This document shows positions 33,673-43,129 of a DNA stretch of 64,000 nucleotides, one piece after another. The notes under the pieces are model-generated. The model did no database searches. It saw only the letters and a list, made by a program, of their open reading frames with translations, and was not told the DNA's origin. Positions within the stretch are counted from its first letter, which is position 1; the number at the start of each line of letters is the position of its first letter. The position numbers and the translations under genes were made by a program. Source of the stretch: Burkholderia puraquae (GTDB taxonomy: Bacteria; Pseudomonadota; Gammaproteobacteria; Burkholderiales; Burkholderiaceae); NCBI RefSeq assembly GCF_002099195.1, contig NZ_NBYX01000006.1, forward strand, positions 124,001-188,000, in the 5' to 3' direction.

Positions 33673-34956
33673 TCAGGCAGCGAGTGCCGCGAATGCGCGG
33701 CGCGCGGCCGCGAGCGTCGCGTCGATCACCGCGTCGTCGTGCGTGCTCGACACGAAGCCGGCTTCGTATGCGGACGGCGCGAAGTACACGCCTTCGTCGA
33801 GCATCAGGTGGAAGAAGCGGTTGAAGCGCTCGGTGTCGCTCTTCGTCACTTCGGCGAAGCTGGTCGGCACGCGTTCGGCGAAGTAGAGGCCGAACATCGC
33901 GCCGATCGAGTCGGCCGCGAACGGCACGCCGGCCGCGCGCGCTTCGGCCGCGAGGCCGTCGGCGAGCCGCTTCGTCTGCGCAGTGAGCGCGTCGTAGAAG
34001 CCGGGCGCCTGGATCAGCTGCAGCGTCTTCAGGCCTGCCGCGACCGCGATCGGGTTGCCCGACAGCGTGCCGGCCTGATAGACGCCGCCGAGCGGCGCGA
34101 GATGGGCCATGATGTCGCGGCGGCCGCCGAATGCAGCCGCCGGCATCCCGCCGCCGATCACCTTGCCGAGGCAGGTGAGGTCGGCCGTGATCCCGTAGTA
34201 CGCCTGCGCGCCGCCGAGCGCGACGCGGAACCCGCACATCACTTCGTCGAAGATCAGCACGGCGCCGTGCTTCGTGCACAGCGCGCGCAGCGCGTTCAGG
34301 AATTCGGGCGTGCCGCGCACGAGGTTCATGTTGCCCGCGACCGGCTCGACGATCACGGCGGCGATCTCGTCGCCGAACGCACCGAACGCTTCTTCGAGCG
34401 CGGCGACGTTGTTGTATTCGAGGACGGTCGTGTGCTTCGCGATGTCGGCGGGCACGCCGGCCGACGTCGGGTTGCCGAACGTCAGCAGGCCCGAGCCGGC
34501 CTTCACGAGCAGGCTGTCCGCATGGCCGTGGTAGCAGCCTTCGAACTTGACGATGCGGCTGCGGCCCGTGAAGCCGCGCGCGAGACGCAGCGCGCTCATC
34601 GTGGCCTCGGTGCCGCTCGACACCATCCGCACCTGCTCGATCGACGGCACGAGCTTGCAGATTTCCTCGGCGATCTCGATCTCGGCTTCGGTCGGCGCGC
34701 CGAACGAGAAGCCGTCGGCGAGCACGTTCTGCACGGCCGACAGCACTTCCGGATGGACGTGGCCGACGATCATCGGGCCCCAGGAGCCGATGTAGTCGAT
34801 GTACTGCTTGCCGTCGGCATCCCAGAAATACGGGCCTTGCGCGCGCGCGACGAAGCGCGGCGTGCCGCCGACCGAACGGAATGCGCGCACCGGCGAGTTG
34901 ACGCCGCCGGGAATGGTCTTCTGGGCGCGTTCGAAGAGGATCTGATTGTTGGACAT
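33673..34956 (-). CDS. hemL: Glutamate-1-semialdehyde 2,1-aminomutase
   Basis: A 427-residue PLP enzyme of the C5 pathway that converts glutamate-1-semialdehyde to 5-aminolevulinate. The cofactor lysine is in [38 protein letters not shown] and the [15 protein letters not shown] loop are conserved. Length is typical. First gene of the hemL-ribD-ribE group; no riboswitch or antiterminator structure is apparent in the 174 bases upstream. Confidence 0.96.
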   Translation of the reverse strand: MSNNQILFERAQKTIPGGVNSPVRAFRSVGGTPRFVARAQGPYFWDADGKQYIDYIGSWGPMIVGHVHPEVLSAVQNVLADGFSFGAPTEAEIEIAEEICKLVPSIEQVRMVSSGTEATMSALRLARGFTGRSRIVKFEGCYHGHADSLLVKAGSGLLTFGNPTSAGVPADIAKHTTVLEYNNVAALEEAFGAFGDEIAAVIVEPVAGNMNLVRGTPEFLNALRALCTKHGAVLIFDEVMCGFRVALGGAQAYYGITADLTCLGKVIGGGMPAAAFGGRRDIMAHLAPLGGVYQAGTLSGNPIAVAAGLKTLQLIQAPGFYDALTAQTKRLADGLAAEARAAGVPFAADSIGAMFGLYFAERVPTSFAEVTKSDTERFNRFFHLMLDEGVYFAPSAYEAGFVSSTHDDAVIDATLAAARRAFAALAA

Positions 34957-35130
34957 GGGCGAAACCTGCGAGAGAAGGGCGCGGGGGCCTGTGCACGGGC
35001 CGCGGCGCCTGGGCGGAACGATCGTCTGATTGTACCGGAGACGCGCGTGGCGGGCCCGCGACGCCGTCTGCGGCCTGTCGGCGCATGAGGGATCGCGTTG
35101 GCCGGGAAGGAAGGGGGCAATTCGGCCCCG

Positions 35131-35595
35131 TTATCGATCCGGCACGGGCGGCGGCTTGCGCTTGCCGGTCAGCTCGGCCCAGCGCTTTTCGAGCGGGCCT
35201 TCGACCATCGGCTTGATCACCGTGCCCGAGCTCTGCGCATCCCAGGTCTGCACCGAGTACGGATGCACGCGCAGCGCGTCGCGCGCGATCACGACGTCCT
35301 GGTGCGCGTCGACCAGCCAGTCGTACACGAAGTCGATGCACAGCCGGTAGCCGCGCTTCGTCGCCGGATCGGGCACCTCGTACGGCGCGCGCGTCACGTA
35401 GCCGGAACCGAACACGCCCTTGGGCTCCTTCGCGACGCGGTGCAGGAACACGCGGTCGCCCGGCAGGATGCCGCGCGCGAAGCCGCAGCCCCACACGTCA
35501 TGCACGGCCTCGCCTGCCTTCACGCGCGCGGCGACGTCGGGCAGTTCGGGCCACGGCCATTTCTTGGGGCTCCAGATCAACAGGAAAGCGGTCAT
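35131..35595 (-). CDS. EVE/PUA-like domain protein
   Basis: A 154-residue protein resembling EVE-fold (PUA-like) domains: FLLIWSPKKWPWPEL, a W-C-G turn in DVWGCGFARGILPGDRVFLHRV, then GVFGSGYVTRAPYEVPD and a C-terminal LEKRWAEL. EVE domains bind modified bases or RNA. The C-terminus is a Lys/Pro-rich tail. The assignment is from pattern recognition only. The gene is monocistronic, between hemL and a multidrug exporter. Confidence 0.7.
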   Translation of the reverse strand: MTAFLLIWSPKKWPWPELPDVAARVKAGEAVHDVWGCGFARGILPGDRVFLHRVAKEPKGVFGSGYVTRAPYEVPDPATKRGYRLCIDFVYDWLVDAHQDVVIARDALRVHPYSVQTWDAQSSGTVIKPMVEGPLEKRWAELTGKRKPPPVPDR

Positions 35596-35842
35596 CGGTT
35601 CGGTCGTGCGTCGAATTGGTCAGACAAGAGGGGCGAGGAGCTGCAAGCTTAATCGAATCCCCGCTCGCGATCCCGCGCGGCGGGCACCGCGCCGGTCGTT
35701 TTCGACCGGCCGCGCACTCGGCCGACGGCACGTAAAAAAGTTGCGCGTACAATCATGGGCCTGGGCGTGCCGTTCGCGGTGCGGCCTCCCGTCTTCACTG
35801 CCACGTGCGCCCCGATGCGCGCGGGCTCCATTGCGGATACCC

Positions 35843-37060
35843 ATGTCTCACGTCGTCCGACGCCGGCCCGATGCCCGGCTGATCCTGTTGCTCGGCGCGC
35901 TCGCCGCCTGCGGGCCGATCGCTACCGACATGTACCTGCCGAGCCTGCCGTCGATCGCCGACGGCTTCTCCGTCAGCCCCGGCGCCGCGCAGCGCACGCT
36001 GACGAGCTTCATGGCCGGCTTCTCGATCGGCATGCTGCTGTACGGTCCGCTGTCCGACACGTGGGGCCGCCGCCCGGTGCTGCTCGGCGGCATCGCGCTG
36101 TTCACGCTCGCGAGCATCGGCTGCTTCGTGTCGAACTCGATCGACATGCTGATCCTCGTGCGCTTCCTGCAGGCGCTCGGCGCCGGCGCGGCGTCGGTGT
36201 TGTCGCGCGCGATCGCGCGCGATGCGCACGAGCCGACCGATGCGGCGAAGGTGCTGTCGATGGTCGCGATCGTCACCGCGGTCGGGCCGCTGCTCGCGCC
36301 GCTGATCGGCGGGCAGATCCTGCGCTTCTCCGGCTGGCGCGGCGTGTTCGTCGTGCTGGCCGCGTTCGGCGCGGTGTGCGCGGCGACCGCGTACCTGCGC
36401 GTGCCCGAAACCTGGCCGAAGGAGCGGCGCAAGAGCGCGGCCGTGCTCGCATCGTTCGCGTCGTACGGGCGCATCCTGTCCGACCCCGTCGCATGGGGGC
36501 ACATGCTGTGCGGCGGGATGGCGTTCGCGGCGATGTTCTCGTACATCACCGCGACACCGTTCGTGTACATCGAGTATTTCCACGTGTCGCCGCAGCACTA
36601 CGGGCTGCTGTTCGGCCTGAACGTGGTCGGCATCATGATCGGCAACTTCACGAACACGCGGCTCGTCGGCCGTATCGGTTCGCTGCGCATCATCGCGGCC
36701 GCGTCGCTCGTGAGCTGCATCGCATCGCTCGCGGTCGCGCTCGTCGCGCTGACCGGGTGGGGCGGGCTGTGGTCGATCGTCGTGTGCCTGTTCTTCGTCG
36801 TCGGCGTGGTCGGGATCCTGTCCGCGAACTGCACGACCGACCTCATGCATCGCTATCCGCACAACGCGGGCGCGTCGGCGGCCGTGTTCGGCGCGATGCA
36901 GCTGGCGCTCGGCGCACTCGCGAGCGTCGCGATCGGCGCACTCGCGGACGGCACGCCGTTCGCGATGGGCGTGACGATCGGCGTGTCGGGGGTGCTGTGT
37001 TTCGCCGGGCGCTACCTCGTGCTGCGCTGGCATGGCCGGCCGGTGAAAGCGGGCGCCTGA
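35843..37060 (+). CDS. Bcr/CflA-type MFS drug exporter
   Basis: A 405-residue, 12-helix transporter of the DHA1 Bcr/CflA group: TDMYLPSLPSIADGF in helix 1, GPLSDTWGRRPVLLGG (motif A), and RFLQALGAGAASVLSRAIARD (motif C region). Typical substrates are bicyclomycin, chloramphenicol or cysteine-related compounds. ATG at 35843 gives the expected N-terminus; the frame open from 35420 is not coding upstream. A bidirectional terminator follows. Confidence 0.9.
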   Translation: MSHVVRRRPDARLILLLGALAACGPIATDMYLPSLPSIADGFSVSPGAAQRTLTSFMAGFSIGMLLYGPLSDTWGRRPVLLGGIALFTLASIGCFVSNSIDMLILVRFLQALGAGAASVLSRAIARDAHEPTDAAKVLSMVAIVTAVGPLLAPLIGGQILRFSGWRGVFVVLAAFGAVCAATAYLRVPETWPKERRKSAAVLASFASYGRILSDPVAWGHMLCGGMAFAAMFSYITATPFVYIEYFHVSPQHYGLLFGLNVVGIMIGNFTNTRLVGRIGSLRIIAAASLVSCIASLAVALVALTGWGGLWSIVVCLFFVVGVVGILSANCTTDLMHRYPHNAGASAAVFGAMQLALGALASVAIGALADGTPFAMGVTIGVSGVLCFAGRYLVLRWHGRPVKAGA

Positions 37061-37084
37061 GCGGAGGCCGCAATGGCCGCGGCA

Positions 37085-37126
37085 TGAAAAAACGCCACCG
37101 CGCGATGCGTCGGTGGCGTTCTTTTT
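37085..37126. terminator. Bidirectional terminator between the exporter and glk-hexR
   Basis: AACGCCACCG (37091-37100) and CGGTGGCGTT (37111-37120) form a perfect stem with an A-run to the left and a T-run to the right, so it can stop transcripts from both convergent genes. Confidence 0.92.
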
Positions 37127-37167
37127 CGGGCAGTCGGAACGCGGCGAGCGCCTGACCGTGTCGAGCG

Positions 37168-39096
37168 TCAGTCCCGCGCGACGTCCTTCGCCGCCGGCGA
37201 TGCGCCGTGGCTCAGCCAGTCGAGCACGTCGGCCGTTTCGTCGTCGCTCGCCCGTGCGCGCGCCTGCGCGACGGCCTCCGGCAACTCCCCGTTGGTCGAC
37301 GCACGGCGGATCGCGACGCCGACCGCGAGGACGTCGATCATCAGCAGATGCAGGATCCGCGAGATCATCGACAACTGCGACTCGCGCATCTCGATGTGGT
37401 CGGTCTCGAGCGCGACGGTCGCACGCTTCGCAAGCGGCGTGTTGCTCGACGTGATCGCGATCACCTTGGCACCGGCCTGCATCGCGACCTCGAGCACGCG
37501 CAGCAGCTCGGGCGCGCGCCCCGACTTCGACACCGCGACGATCACGTCGCCCTTGCCGAGCAGCGCGGCCGATGCGGCCTGCATGTACAGGTCGCCGTAC
37601 GCGATCGTCGGGATCCCGAAGCGGAAGAACTTGTAGTGCGCGTCCTGCGCGACGATGTTCGAGTTGCCGAGCCCGTAGAACTCGATGCGCCGTGCGCCGT
37701 TCAGGATCTCGATCGCATTCTCGACGTGCTCGAAGTTCAGGTGTTCGCGCAGCTGCAGGATCGCGGACACTGTGTTGTCGAGCACCTTCGCGCCGAAGTC
37801 GGTGGCCGTGTCGCCGAGATGCACCTGGCTGTGGCTCATCGGAATCGTGCCGGTGAGGCCGGTGGCGAGCTTCAGCTTGAAGTCCGACAGCCCCTGGCAG
37901 CCGAGCGAGCGGCAGAAGCGGATCACCGTCGGCTGGCTCACGTCGGCCTTGCGCGCGATATCGACGATCGGATCGTTGATGATCGAGCGCGGATGGTTCA
38001 GCGCGAGATCGGCGACGCGGCGCTCGGCCGGCGTCAGTGCGTCGCGCATCTGGCGGATCCGTTCGAACACGGCCGACGATGCACCGCCCGAGCGGTTCGA
38101 CAACTGCTCCGCGAGGATCGCCGACACGCCGAGGAACGCCGGGTATTCGGCGGTGATCAGGTAGGTCGGGATGTTCTCGAGGTAGTGCGTGAAGCGGCCC
38201 TTCGCCTCGAAGCGCGCACGGAACGACGAGCGCGTGAACAGTTCGCCGAGCTTCACCGCGACGCCGCCGCCGATGTATACGCCGCCGAGCGCGCCGAGCG
38301 TCAGCGCGACGCTGCCCGCGAACGCGCCGAGAATCCCGCAGAAGCATTCGACCGTTTCGAGCGCGAGCGCGTCGCCCGCATGCGCGCGCTCGACGATCTC
38401 GACCGTGTCGACGGTCGCGGCCACGCGCTTCTTGTCGCGCGCGGCAAGTGCGCGATAGATGATCTCCATGCCGGGGCCCGCGCACACGCGTTCGAATGAC
38501 ACGTGCGGAAACTTCTTGCGCGCGTACTGCAGCACCAGGTCCTCGCGCTCGTCCTGCGGCGCGAACGATGCGTGGCCGCCTTCGCTGCCGAGCGCGATCC
38601 AGCGGTCGTCGGCCGGAATCAGCCCCGACACGCCGAGCCCGGTGCCGGGCCCGAGCAGCCCGATCACGCTGTTCTGGCGGCGCGCGCCGCCGCCGATCTG
38701 CACGCGCTGCGCGTCGGTCAGGCCCGGCAGCGCCATGGCCAGCGCGGTGAAATCGTTGACGACGAGCAGCGTGTCGAAGCCGAGCGCGCGGCGCGTCGCC
38801 TCGATCGAGAAGCTCCAGTCGTGGTTGGTCATCGTGACCTGGTCGCCGTCGACCGGGTTGGCGATCGCGATCGCCGCGTGGTTCACGCGGCTGATCTTCA
38901 CGTCCTTCAGATACTTGCGGATCGCGTCGGTGATCGTCGGATAGTCGGCGCCGGGATACACGCGGATCTGCGTGATCTCGCCCGGGCCGGTTTCCAGCGC
39001 GAAGCGCGCGTTGGTGCCGCCGACGTCCGCGAGCAGGCGCGGGCCGTCGGCATGCTGGGCCACGACGACCGCCTTACTTTGCGCACCAGTAGACAT
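37168..39096 (-). CDS. glk: Bifunctional glucokinase / HexR-type RpiR transcriptional regulator
   Basis: A 642-residue fusion. Residues 1 to about 335 are bacterial glucokinase: [15 protein letters not shown] (ATP-binding), [19 protein letters not shown] and [11 protein letters not shown]. From about 345 an RpiR-family HTH follows ([43 protein letters not shown]) and then an SIS sugar-phosphate domain. HexR senses the Entner-Doudoroff intermediate KDPG. Kinase and repressor are usually separate genes in other genera; the fusion ties glucose phosphorylation to control of its own pathway. It overlaps pgl by 23 bases. Confidence 0.95.
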   Translation of the reverse strand: MSTGAQSKAVVVAQHADGPRLLADVGGTNARFALETGPGEITQIRVYPGADYPTITDAIRKYLKDVKISRVNHAAIAIANPVDGDQVTMTNHDWSFSIEATRRALGFDTLLVVNDFTALAMALPGLTDAQRVQIGGGARRQNSVIGLLGPGTGLGVSGLIPADDRWIALGSEGGHASFAPQDEREDLVLQYARKKFPHVSFERVCAGPGMEIIYRALAARDKKRVAATVDTVEIVERAHAGDALALETVECFCGILGAFAGSVALTLGALGGVYIGGGVAVKLGELFTRSSFRARFEAKGRFTHYLENIPTYLITAEYPAFLGVSAILAEQLSNRSGGASSAVFERIRQMRDALTPAERRVADLALNHPRSIINDPIVDIARKADVSQPTVIRFCRSLGCQGLSDFKLKLATGLTGTIPMSHSQVHLGDTATDFGAKVLDNTVSAILQLREHLNFEHVENAIEILNGARRIEFYGLGNSNIVAQDAHYKFFRFGIPTIAYGDLYMQAASAALLGKGDVIVAVSKSGRAPELLRVLEVAMQAGAKVIAITSSNTPLAKRATVALETDHIEMRESQLSMISRILHLLMIDVLAVGVAIRRASTNGELPEAVAQARARASDDETADVLDWLSHGASPAAKDVARD

Positions 39097-39754
39097 CGAG
39101 CTGGGTCCCCTTGTCGTTGGCCAGTTGGGAAATCGCGTTCTTCTGCAGCGATGCGGCCGCGGCGTCGAGCACCGCGCGTTTGCGTTCGCCCGCGATCAGC
39201 AGGAATAGCCGGTCGACGCGCTTGAGCGCATCGAGCGAGAAGCTCACGCGCGCATGCGGTGCGGCGCCGGGATGCACGGCGACGAAACGCTCGGGCGTCG
39301 TGATCGCGTGATCCCATTCGGGCGCATCGGCGAAGATCGACGCGGTATGGCCGTCCTCGCCCATCCCGAGCACCGCGACGCTCGGCACGCGGTACTCGGC
39401 GTTTGCGTTCAGCGCAGCGACGTGCGCGTCGAGCGCGCTGCGCGTGTCGACGAGCGGCAGGAAACGGGCAGGGGCTGCCGCGTGCTGCAGCAGCGTGTCG
39501 CGCACGAGGTGCGCATTGCTGGCTGCGTCGTCCTCCGGCACCCAGCGGTCGTCGACCAGCGTCACGTCGACGCCGGCCCAGTCGAGCGCCGCGTGCGACA
39601 GCGTTTGCAGGAACGGGCGCGGGCTCGTGCCGCCGGACACCGCGAGCGTCGGGCGCGCGGGGCCGGCGAGCGCGGCGCGCAGCGCATCGCCGACGGCGCG
39701 CGCGAGCGCTTCGCTTTGCGCTTCCTGGGTGTCGAAAGCGTGGATCTCGATCAC
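39074..39754 (-). CDS. pgl: 6-phosphogluconolactonase
   Basis: A 226-residue enzyme hydrolysing 6-phosphogluconolactone, second step of glucose-6-phosphate oxidation. [33 protein letters not shown] and [13 protein letters not shown] are the family landmarks. The start is GTG at 39754 with GGAGGA just upstream; an ATG two bases further is immediately followed by a stop in its frame. It overlaps glk-hexR by 23 bases and follows zwf by 88, so zwf-pgl-glk/hexR is one operon. Confidence 0.93.
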   Translation of the reverse strand: MIEIHAFDTQEAQSEALARAVGDALRAALAGPARPTLAVSGGTSPRPFLQTLSHAALDWAGVDVTLVDDRWVPEDDAASNAHLVRDTLLQHAAAPARFLPLVDTRSALDAHVAALNANAEYRVPSVAVLGMGEDGHTASIFADAPEWDHAITTPERFVAVHPGAAPHARVSFSLDALKRVDRLFLLIAGERKRAVLDAAAASLQKNAISQLANDKGTQLDVYWCAK

Positions 39755-39842
39755 ATCTCCTCCGGACTGCTTTGTCTGTTCAAATCGTACGAATCGTGGG
39801 GCACGTTGCCGCGTACGGTGGCGTGCGCGGCAGCGGTTTGCA

Positions 39843-41312
39843 TCAGTTCTCTTCTTCGAGCCAGCAGGTGTCGTGCTGCGCAAGCATCGCGCTCGCCGCG
39901 GCCGGCCCCCACGTGCCCGCCGCATACGGCTTCGGCGGCTTCAGCGTGCGTGCCCATTCGTTCAGGATGGGCTCGACCCAGCGCCATGCGGCTTCCTGTT
40001 CGTCGCGGCGCACGAAGAGGGCGAGACGGCCGTTGATCACGTCGAGCAGCAGGCGCTGGTACGCCTCCATCTGCCCTTCCTTGAAGAACTGGTCGAACGC
40101 GAGGTCGAGGTGCACGCTCGCGAGGTTCATCCCTTCGCCGGGCTGCTTCGCGAGGCAGTACAGGCGGATCGTCTCGTTCGGCTGCAGCCGGATCACGAGG
40201 CGGTTCGAGCCGGGGCGCAGCGCGGTGGGCCCGAGCGCCGAATGCGGCACCGGGCGGAAATTGACGACGATCTCCGCGACGCGATCGGCAAGACGCTTGC
40301 CGGTGCGCAGGAAGAACGGCACGCCGGCCCAGCGCCAGTTCTCGATCTCGACTTTCAGCGCGACGAAGGTTTCGGTCTGGCTGTCGGGCTTCACGCCCGG
40401 CTCGGTCGCATAGGCCGGCACCTGCGCGCCCTTGATCACGCCCGCATGATACTGGCCGCGCACGGCCACCTTGCCGATGTCGCGCGGATCGACCGGTTTC
40501 AGCGCGCGCAGCACGCGCAGCTTCTCGTCGCGCACCGAATTCGAATCCATCGAATGCGGCGGCTCCATCGCGACGATCGACAGCAACTGCAGCAGGTGGT
40601 TCTGCACCATGTCGCGCAGTGCGCCCGTATTGTCGTAGAAATCGCCGCGCGCCTCGACGCCGAGCTCCTCGGCGATCGTGATCTGGATGCTTTCGACCCA
40701 TTCACGGCGCCACAGCGGCTCGAACAGCGCATTGCCGAAGCGCAGCGCGAGCAGGTTCTGCACGGGTTCCTTGCCGAGGTAGTGGTCGATCCGGTAGATC
40801 TGGCCTTCCGCGAAAATTTCGCCGACCGCGTCGTTGATCGCATTCGACGACTTCAGGTCGTAGCCGAGCGGCTTCTCGAGCACGATGCGCGAGCCTTCGT
40901 TCAGGCCGACCGACGCGAGCGCCTTGCAGATCGGTACGAACAGCGACGGGCCCGTCGCCAGATAGAACACACGGATGCCGGGCAGCGATGCGACCGCGTC
41001 GCGCAGCACGACGTAGTCTTCCGCGCGGCCGAGATCGAGGTGCACGTATTCGATGCGATCGAGGAAGGACTTCCACGCAGTTTCGTCGAACGCCTTGCCG
41101 GCGGCCTTGGCCGCGTGCGGCTTCACGTGCGTGTCGACCCATTCGAGATAGGACGCCCGATCCGATTCATGACGCGCCACGGCGACGATGCGGCCGCTCT
41201 CCGCCAGCATGTTCGCACGGTGCGCTTCGAATAGCGCAGGCAGGATCTTGCGCATCGACAGATCGCCGGTGCCGCCGAAAAGTACGAAGGTAAAGCTGGA
41301 ATCGGTATGCAT
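39843..41312 (-). CDS. zwf: Glucose-6-phosphate dehydrogenase
   Basis: A 489-residue enzyme oxidising glucose-6-phosphate to the lactone with NAD(P)+. Cofactor site LFGGTGDLSMRKILPALFEA, substrate site RIDHYLGKEPVQNLLALRFGN and the third conserved block VRGQYHAGVIKG are all present. GGAG precedes the ATG. It is the first gene of the zwf-pgl-glk/hexR operon, diverging from the sugar ABC operon. The HexR-type palindrome 68 bases upstream should repress it. Confidence 0.96.
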   Translation of the reverse strand: MHTDSSFTFVLFGGTGDLSMRKILPALFEAHRANMLAESGRIVAVARHESDRASYLEWVDTHVKPHAAKAAGKAFDETAWKSFLDRIEYVHLDLGRAEDYVVLRDAVASLPGIRVFYLATGPSLFVPICKALASVGLNEGSRIVLEKPLGYDLKSSNAINDAVGEIFAEGQIYRIDHYLGKEPVQNLLALRFGNALFEPLWRREWVESIQITIAEELGVEARGDFYDNTGALRDMVQNHLLQLLSIVAMEPPHSMDSNSVRDEKLRVLRALKPVDPRDIGKVAVRGQYHAGVIKGAQVPAYATEPGVKPDSQTETFVALKVEIENWRWAGVPFFLRTGKRLADRVAEIVVNFRPVPHSALGPTALRPGSNRLVIRLQPNETIRLYCLAKQPGEGMNLASVHLDLAFDQFFKEGQMEAYQRLLLDVINGRLALFVRRDEQEAAWRWVEPILNEWARTLKPPKPYAAGTWGPAAASAMLAQHDTCWLEEEN

Positions 41313-41743
41313 GTGTCTCCGCCGTGTTGGGGGTGCTCGGAAGCGATCCGTAGTGCGATAAAAATATTTTTGACACTGAATTGTAGTTTAACTACAATCC
41401 GCCGCAAGGGGTAGCACCTGGGTGAAGAAAAAAAGAAGTGCGGTCGATGAACTGCGCGAGCTTCGCCTTCGGGAACGCCTTGTGCCGAATGTTATCGGAC
41501 ATTGACGGCGCGCATCGTCGGCGCGACGTCGGCCCCGGGCTCGCGCCGCATCATCGCGGCGGGCCAGAAACACAAAGAGGAGACACGCCGTTGAATCTCG
41601 ATTCACGCTTTCTGTAAGAGCCCGGCCGGTCATCGGCCCCGTACGCTGCATGCGTCCCGCGGCTCGATTTCCCCGTCGTTATCAAGAAGCCGGTTCCCGG
41701 TCAGGGAACCTCACGAGTTGATTCAGTCTGGAGGAGATAAGTA
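41313..41743. other. Divergent control region of zwf and the sugar ABC operon
   Basis: These 431 bases hold the HexR-type operator-promoter and a leader of about 340 bases to the first ABC gene. The leader contains a possible 8-codon frame (TTG at 41591, stop 41615-41617) behind AGAGGAG, and a perfect 7-bp hairpin GGTTCCC-GGTCA-GGGAACC at 41692-41710, 33 bases before the start codon. No other gene is seen. Confidence 0.5.
41370..41398 (+). promoter_or_regulatory. HexR operator overlapping a sigma70 promoter
   Basis: TTGACA (41370-41375), 17 bases, TACAAT (41393-41398): a near-consensus promoter facing the ABC operon. The 19-base perfect palindrome ATTGTAGTT-T-AACTACAAT (41380-41398) fills the spacer and -10. 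It matches the known HexR consensus (TGTARTTNAAYTACA). Binding by the linked HexR domain would block this promoter and, from its position between the genes, probably zwf as well. Confidence 0.85.
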
Positions 41744-42991
41744 ATGAAAGTTCGCTCGATCATGGGTGCGCTCTGCGCGGCAGGTCTGATGGCTGGCGCC
41801 GTGGCGGCGCAGGCAGCCGAGAATGTAACGGTGCTGCACTGGTGGACCTCGGGCGGCGAGTCGAAGGCCGTCGGCGTGCTGAAGGACGACCTGCAGAAGC
41901 AGGGTTATGTATGGAAGGACTTCGCGGTTGCGGGCGGCGCGGGCGCCGCGGCAATGACCGCGCTGAAGACCAAGGTGATCAGCGGCGACGCACCGTCGGC
42001 CGCGCAGATCAAGGGCCCGCTGATCCAGGACTGGGCCGACCAGGGCGTGCTCGTCAACATCGATTCCGCTGCCGGCGACTGGAAGCAGAACCTGCCGCCG
42101 GAAATCGATAAGATCATCAAGTACAAGGGCCACACCGTCGCGGCGCCGTTCTCGGTGCACCGCGTGAACTGGCTGTACATCAACAAGGCCGCGCTCGACA
42201 AGGTTGGCGCGAAGGTGCCGACCACCTGGCCTGAATTCTTCGCGGTGGCCGACAAGCTGAAGGCCGCGGGCATCCAGCCGGTCGCGATGGGCGGCCAGCC
42301 GTGGCAGGACCTGACGCTGTGGGAAGACGTGGTGCTGTCGCAGGGCCCGGCGTTCTACAAGAAGGCGCTGGTCGATCTCGACCAGGCGACGCTGACGTCG
42401 CCGCAGATGCTGTCCGTGTTCGACACGGTGCGCAAGATCCAGGGCTACTTCGATGCCGGCCGTAACGGCCGCGACTGGAACCTCGCGACCGCGATGGTCA
42501 TCAACGGCAAGGCCGGCATGCAGTTCATGGGCGACTGGGCGAAGGGCGAGTTCGAGAACGCCGGCAAGAAGTCGGGCAAGGACTACATCTGCGCACCGGT
42601 GCCGGGCACGGCGAATGCGTACACGTTCAACGTCGATTCGTTCGTGTTCTTCCAGCAGAAGGGCGAGAAGAACGCGACGCCGGGCCAGCTCGCGCTCGCG
42701 AAGACGATCATGACGCCGGACTTCCAGGAGCAGTTCAGCCTGCTGAAGGGCTCGGTGCCCGTGCGCCTCGGCGTGAAGATGGACAAGTTCGACGACTGCG
42801 CGAAGAAGTCGTATGCCGACGAGCAGACCGCGATCAAGTCGGGCGGCTTCGTGCCGTCGCTCGCACACGGGATGGCGCAAAGCGATGCGACCGCCGGCGC
42901 GATCACGGACGTCGTGACGAAGTTCATGAACTCGCAGCAGGATTCGAAGAGCGCGGTCGCCGCGCTCGCGAAGGCCGCGAAGGTCAAGTAA
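41744..42991 (+). CDS. gtsA: Sugar ABC transporter, periplasmic binding protein (probable glucose)
   Basis: A 415-residue family 1 solute-binding protein. Residues 1-24 form a signal peptide ending AAQAAE; the mature part begins NVTVLHWWTSGGESKA, with aromatic ligand residues HWW, WYINK-type hinge LYINKAALDKVG and WQDLTLWEDV. It resembles GtsA of Pseudomonas, and its location opposite zwf with HexR control supports glucose. GGAGGAGA precedes the ATG. An intrinsic terminator directly after the gene suggests it is made in excess over the permease genes. Confidence 0.9.
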   Translation: MKVRSIMGALCAAGLMAGAVAAQAAENVTVLHWWTSGGESKAVGVLKDDLQKQGYVWKDFAVAGGAGAAAMTALKTKVISGDAPSAAQIKGPLIQDWADQGVLVNIDSAAGDWKQNLPPEIDKIIKYKGHTVAAPFSVHRVNWLYINKAALDKVGAKVPTTWPEFFAVADKLKAAGIQPVAMGGQPWQDLTLWEDVVLSQGPAFYKKALVDLDQATLTSPQMLSVFDTVRKIQGYFDAGRNGRDWNLATAMVINGKAGMQFMGDWAKGEFENAGKKSGKDYICAPVPGTANAYTFNVDSFVFFQQKGEKNATPGQLALAKTIMTPDFQEQFSLLKGSVPVRLGVKMDKFDDCAKKSYADEQTAIKSGGFVPSLAHGMAQSDATAGAITDVVTKFMNSQQDSKSAVAALAKAAKVK

Positions 42992-43002
42992 CGCGCGCCA
43001 GG

Positions 43003-43039
43003 CGCCCGGCCGGAAACGCTTCATCGGCCGGGCGTTTTT
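43003..43039 (+). terminator. Intra-operon terminator after gtsA
   Basis: CGCCCGGCCG (43003-43012), a 12-base loop and CGGCCGGGCG (43025-43034) followed by TTTTT. A strong stem with a short T-run between the binding-protein gene and the first permease gene, well placed for partial termination. Confidence 0.82.
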
Positions 43040-43129
43040 GCATGTGCAGCAAACGGGCTCGCCCGCGGGCTCGTGCCGTACCTGGCGCCGGCCCGGCCTG
43101 CGCCGCCCTCGTTCCAGGAGTCGAATCAA

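Noticed and set aside
32539..35088. 849-codon plus-strand open frame
   Set aside because: It lies antisense to ribD and hemL, whose protein families are complete. Arg/Ala/His-rich composition is typical of GC-driven shadow frames.
35795..38485. 896-codon minus-strand open frame
   Set aside because: It covers the exporter gene in antisense and glk-hexR in a wrong frame; composition is Arg/Asp/His-rich with no recognisable domain.
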